Below are positions 62,150 through 64,000 of a DNA stretch of 64,000 bases, piece after piece. Position 1 is the stretch's first letter; the number at the start of each line of letters is the position of its first letter. The position numbers were made by a program, and so were the translations under genes. Below the pieces are notes generated by a model. That model did not search any database and was not told the origin of the DNA. It worked only from the letters and a program-made list of their open reading frames with translations. Source of the stretch: Aurantimonas sp. Leaf443 (GTDB lineage Bacteria > Pseudomonadota > Alphaproteobacteria > Rhizobiales > Rhizobiaceae); the NCBI RefSeq assembly GCF_001425575.1, contig NZ_LMRD01000012.1, forward strand, positions 1-64,000, in the 5' to 3' direction.

Positions 62150-63829
62150 ATGGCGGACGTGGCGTCGGACATCGAGATCGCGCGGGCGGCCCGCAAGAAA
62201 CCCATCCGCGAGATCGCAGCCCGCCTCGGCATTCCCGAAGAATCGATCGTGCCCTACGGCCACGACAAGGCGAAGATCGCCGCGCCCTTCCTGCGCTCGC
62301 TCGACGAGCGGCCGGACGGCAAGCTGATCCTCGTCACCGCCATCAACCCGACGCCGGCCGGCGAGGGCAAGACGACGACGACGGTCGGGCTCGGCGACGG
62401 GCTGAACCGCATCGGCAGGCGTGCGATGATCTGCATCCGCGAGGCCTCGCTCGGCCCCTGCTTCGGCGTGAAGGGCGGGGCGGCCGGTGGCGGCTACGCG
62501 CAGGTCGTGCCGATGGAGGACATGAACCTCCACTTCACCGGCGACTTCCACGCCATCACCTCGGCGCACAACCTCCTCTCGGCGCTGATCGACAACCACA
62601 TCTACTGGGGCAACGCGCTCGGCATCGACCAGCGCCGGGTCGTCTGGCGCCGCGTGCTCGACATGAACGACCGCGCCCTGCGCGCCGTCGTCGCCTCGCT
62701 GGGGGGCGTGGCCAACGGCTTCCCGCGCGAGACCGGCTTCGACATCACCGTCGCCTCCGAGGTCATGGCGATCCTTTGCCTCGCGCGCGACCTGAAGGAC
62801 CTCGAGGCGCGCCTCGGCGCCATCGTCGTCGCCTATCGCCGCGACAGGAGCCCGGTCTTCGCGCGCGACCTGAAGGCCGACGGCGCCATGGCCGTCCTCC
62901 TGAAGGACGCGCTGCAGCCGAACCTCGTGCAGACGCTGGAGAACAACCCCGCCTTCGTCCATGGCGGACCCTTCGCCAACATCGCCCATGGCTGCAACTC
63001 GGTGGTCGCCACGCGCGCGGCGCTGAAGCTGGCCGACTACGTCGTCACGGAGGCCGGCTTCGGCGCCGATCTCGGGGCGGAGAAGTTCTTCGACATCAAG
63101 TGCCGCAAGGCCGGCCTGAAACCCGCCGCGGCGGTGATCGTCGCCACGGTGCGGGCGCTCAAGATGAACGGCGGCGTCGCCAAGGACGGGCTCGGCACGG
63201 AGAATGTCGCGGCGGTCACCGCCGGCTGCGCCAATCTCGGGCGGCATATCGAGAACGTGCGCGGCTTCGGCGTGCCGGTGATCGTGGCGATCAACCATTT
63301 CGGCACGGACACGCAAGCCGAGATCGAGGCCGTGCGCGCCTATGCCCGCACGCTCGATTGCGAGGCCGTGCTCTGCCGCCATTGGGCCGAGGGCTCGGCG
63401 GGCATCACGGAGCTGGCCGAGAAGGTCGCCGCGCTCGCGGACGCCGGGACGGCTGACTTCGCCCCGCTCTATCCCGATGCAATGGGCCTCTTCGAGAAGA
63501 TCGAGACCGTCGTCAAACGCATCTATCGCGGCGCGGAAGCGAGCGCCGACGCCTCGGTGCGCGAGCAGCTGAAGGGCTTCGAGGCGGCGGGCTACGGCCA
63601 TCTGCCGGTCTGCATGGCCAAGACGCAGTACTCCTTCTCCACCGACCCCGCCCGCCGCGGCGCGCCGGACGGGCACAGCGTCCATGTGCGCGAGGTGCGC
63701 CTCTCGGCGGGCGCCGGCTTCGTCGTGGCGATCTGCGGGGAGATCATGACCATGCCGGGCCTGCCCTCCAGCCCGGCCGCCGAGCGCATCTTCCTGAACG
63801 AGGCCGGCGAGATCGAAGGCCTGTTCTGA
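62150..63829 (+). CDS. fhs: Formate-tetrahydrofolate ligase
   Basis: Fhs makes 10-formyl-tetrahydrofolate from formate, THF and ATP, feeding one-carbon metabolism. From ATG 62150, after GAGGGGAG, the product has 559 residues, the normal length. Motifs: P-loop [36 protein letters not shown], the THF site region [10 protein letters not shown], and GMxxLPSSPAA-type end ([14 protein letters not shown]). The frame could extend to 61970 but that crosses the terminator. The GFA-family gene beyond it may also relate to C1 metabolism. Confidence 0.97.
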   Translation: MADVASDIEIARAARKKPIREIAARLGIPEESIVPYGHDKAKIAAPFLRSLDERPDGKLILVTAINPTPAGEGKTTTTVGLGDGLNRIGRRAMICIREASLGPCFGVKGGAAGGGYAQVVPMEDMNLHFTGDFHAITSAHNLLSALIDNHIYWGNALGIDQRRVVWRRVLDMNDRALRAVVASLGGVANGFPRETGFDITVASEVMAILCLARDLKDLEARLGAIVVAYRRDRSPVFARDLKADGAMAVLLKDALQPNLVQTLENNPAFVHGGPFANIAHGCNSVVATRAALKLADYVVTEAGFGADLGAEKFFDIKCRKAGLKPAAAVIVATVRALKMNGGVAKDGLGTENVAAVTAGCANLGRHIENVRGFGVPVIVAINHFGTDTQAEIEAVRAYARTLDCEAVLCRHWAEGSAGITELAEKVAALADAGTADFAPLYPDAMGLFEKIETVVKRIYRGAEASADASVREQLKGFEAAGYGHLPVCMAKTQYSFSTDPARRGAPDGHSVHVREVRLSAGAGFVVAICGEIMTMPGLPSSPAAERIFLNEAGEIEGLF

Positions 63830-63851
63830 GACCGCTGGGCATGAGCCGGCG

Positions 63852-64000
63852 TCAGTCCTCGGCGCGGCCGTCCGTCTCGCGCTCGCCCGGATAGCGCCGG
63901 GCGAGCGGGAAGGGCGGGAGCCAGGATTCGCGGCGAACCGTCCAGAGCTCGTAGGTCGGCGCCAACCGGTCGGGCGCATCCAGCGCGCCGAGATTGACCT
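63852..64000 (-). CDS. GFA-family protein, C-terminal part (partial)
   Basis: The last 49 codons of a minus-strand gene are inside the window, ending at TGA 63854-63852. The peptide VNLGALDAPDRLAPTYELWT followed by VRRESWLPPFPLARRYPGE matches the C-terminal end of GFA (glutathione-dependent formaldehyde-activating enzyme / CENP-V-like) zinc proteins. The zinc-binding cysteines would lie outside the window. It is convergent with fhs, 22 bp apart. Confidence 0.75.
   Translation of the reverse strand, partial: VNLGALDAPDRLAPTYELWTVRRESWLPPFPLARRYPGERETDGRAED

Overview
The window is GC-rich and reads as one continuous chromosomal stretch of an alphaproteobacterium of the order Hyphomicrobiales (Rhizobiales). 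The evidence is the rhizobial-type flagellar gene order (motB-motC-motD/fliK-rem-flgE-flgK-flgL-flaF-flbT-flgD-fliQ-flhA-fliR), a NepR/EcfG/PhyR general stress response locus, and a PutR-type Lrp regulator beside putA. A family such as Aurantimonadaceae is possible but is only a guess. I see no IS element, prophage, CRISPR array, tRNA or rRNA.

Region 1 (1-22380) is flagellar. It starts with the tail of a flagellin gene, then fliF, a FliH-like gene, the motor genes motB and motC, the hook-length gene fliK/motD, the regulator rem, hook and hook-junction genes, the flagellin regulators flaF and flbT, the hook cap gene flgD, export gate genes fliQ, flhA and fliR, small coiled-coil and chaperone-like genes, and a 722-residue protein of six DUF1217-like repeats. 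Many junctions overlap by 4 bp (ATGA or GTGA), so the genes are probably translated as coupled blocks.

Region 2 (22400-35800) is mostly minus strand: a PilZ-like protein, an unknown membrane-anchored protein, a polyhydroxyalkanoate-system protein, a DEAD-box RNA helicase, a D,D-carboxypeptidase, a Uup-like ABC-F ATPase, a GGDEF-EAL protein and a two-gene RND efflux system.

Region 3 (35800-46200) is a stress and envelope island around nepR-ecfG and phyR. Six GGAAC-N16/17-GGTT or TGTT elements, which match the known EcfG promoter pattern, lie upstream of nepR-ecfG, a three-PRC-barrel protein, a DUF1328 peptide, a DUF883/holin-like membrane operon, a small cysteine protein and an HWE histidine kinase. 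PhyR, when phosphorylated, is expected to sequester NepR and free EcfG to use these promoters.

Region 4 (46200-64000) is metabolism and transport: a HugZ-like protein, an Mrp/ApbC ATPase, a dipeptide-type ABC operon interrupted by a frameshifted gene, a diguanylate cyclase, an ATPase-permease pair of the choline/betaine type, putR-putA, and formate-tetrahydrofolate ligase. The right edge cuts a GFA-family gene.
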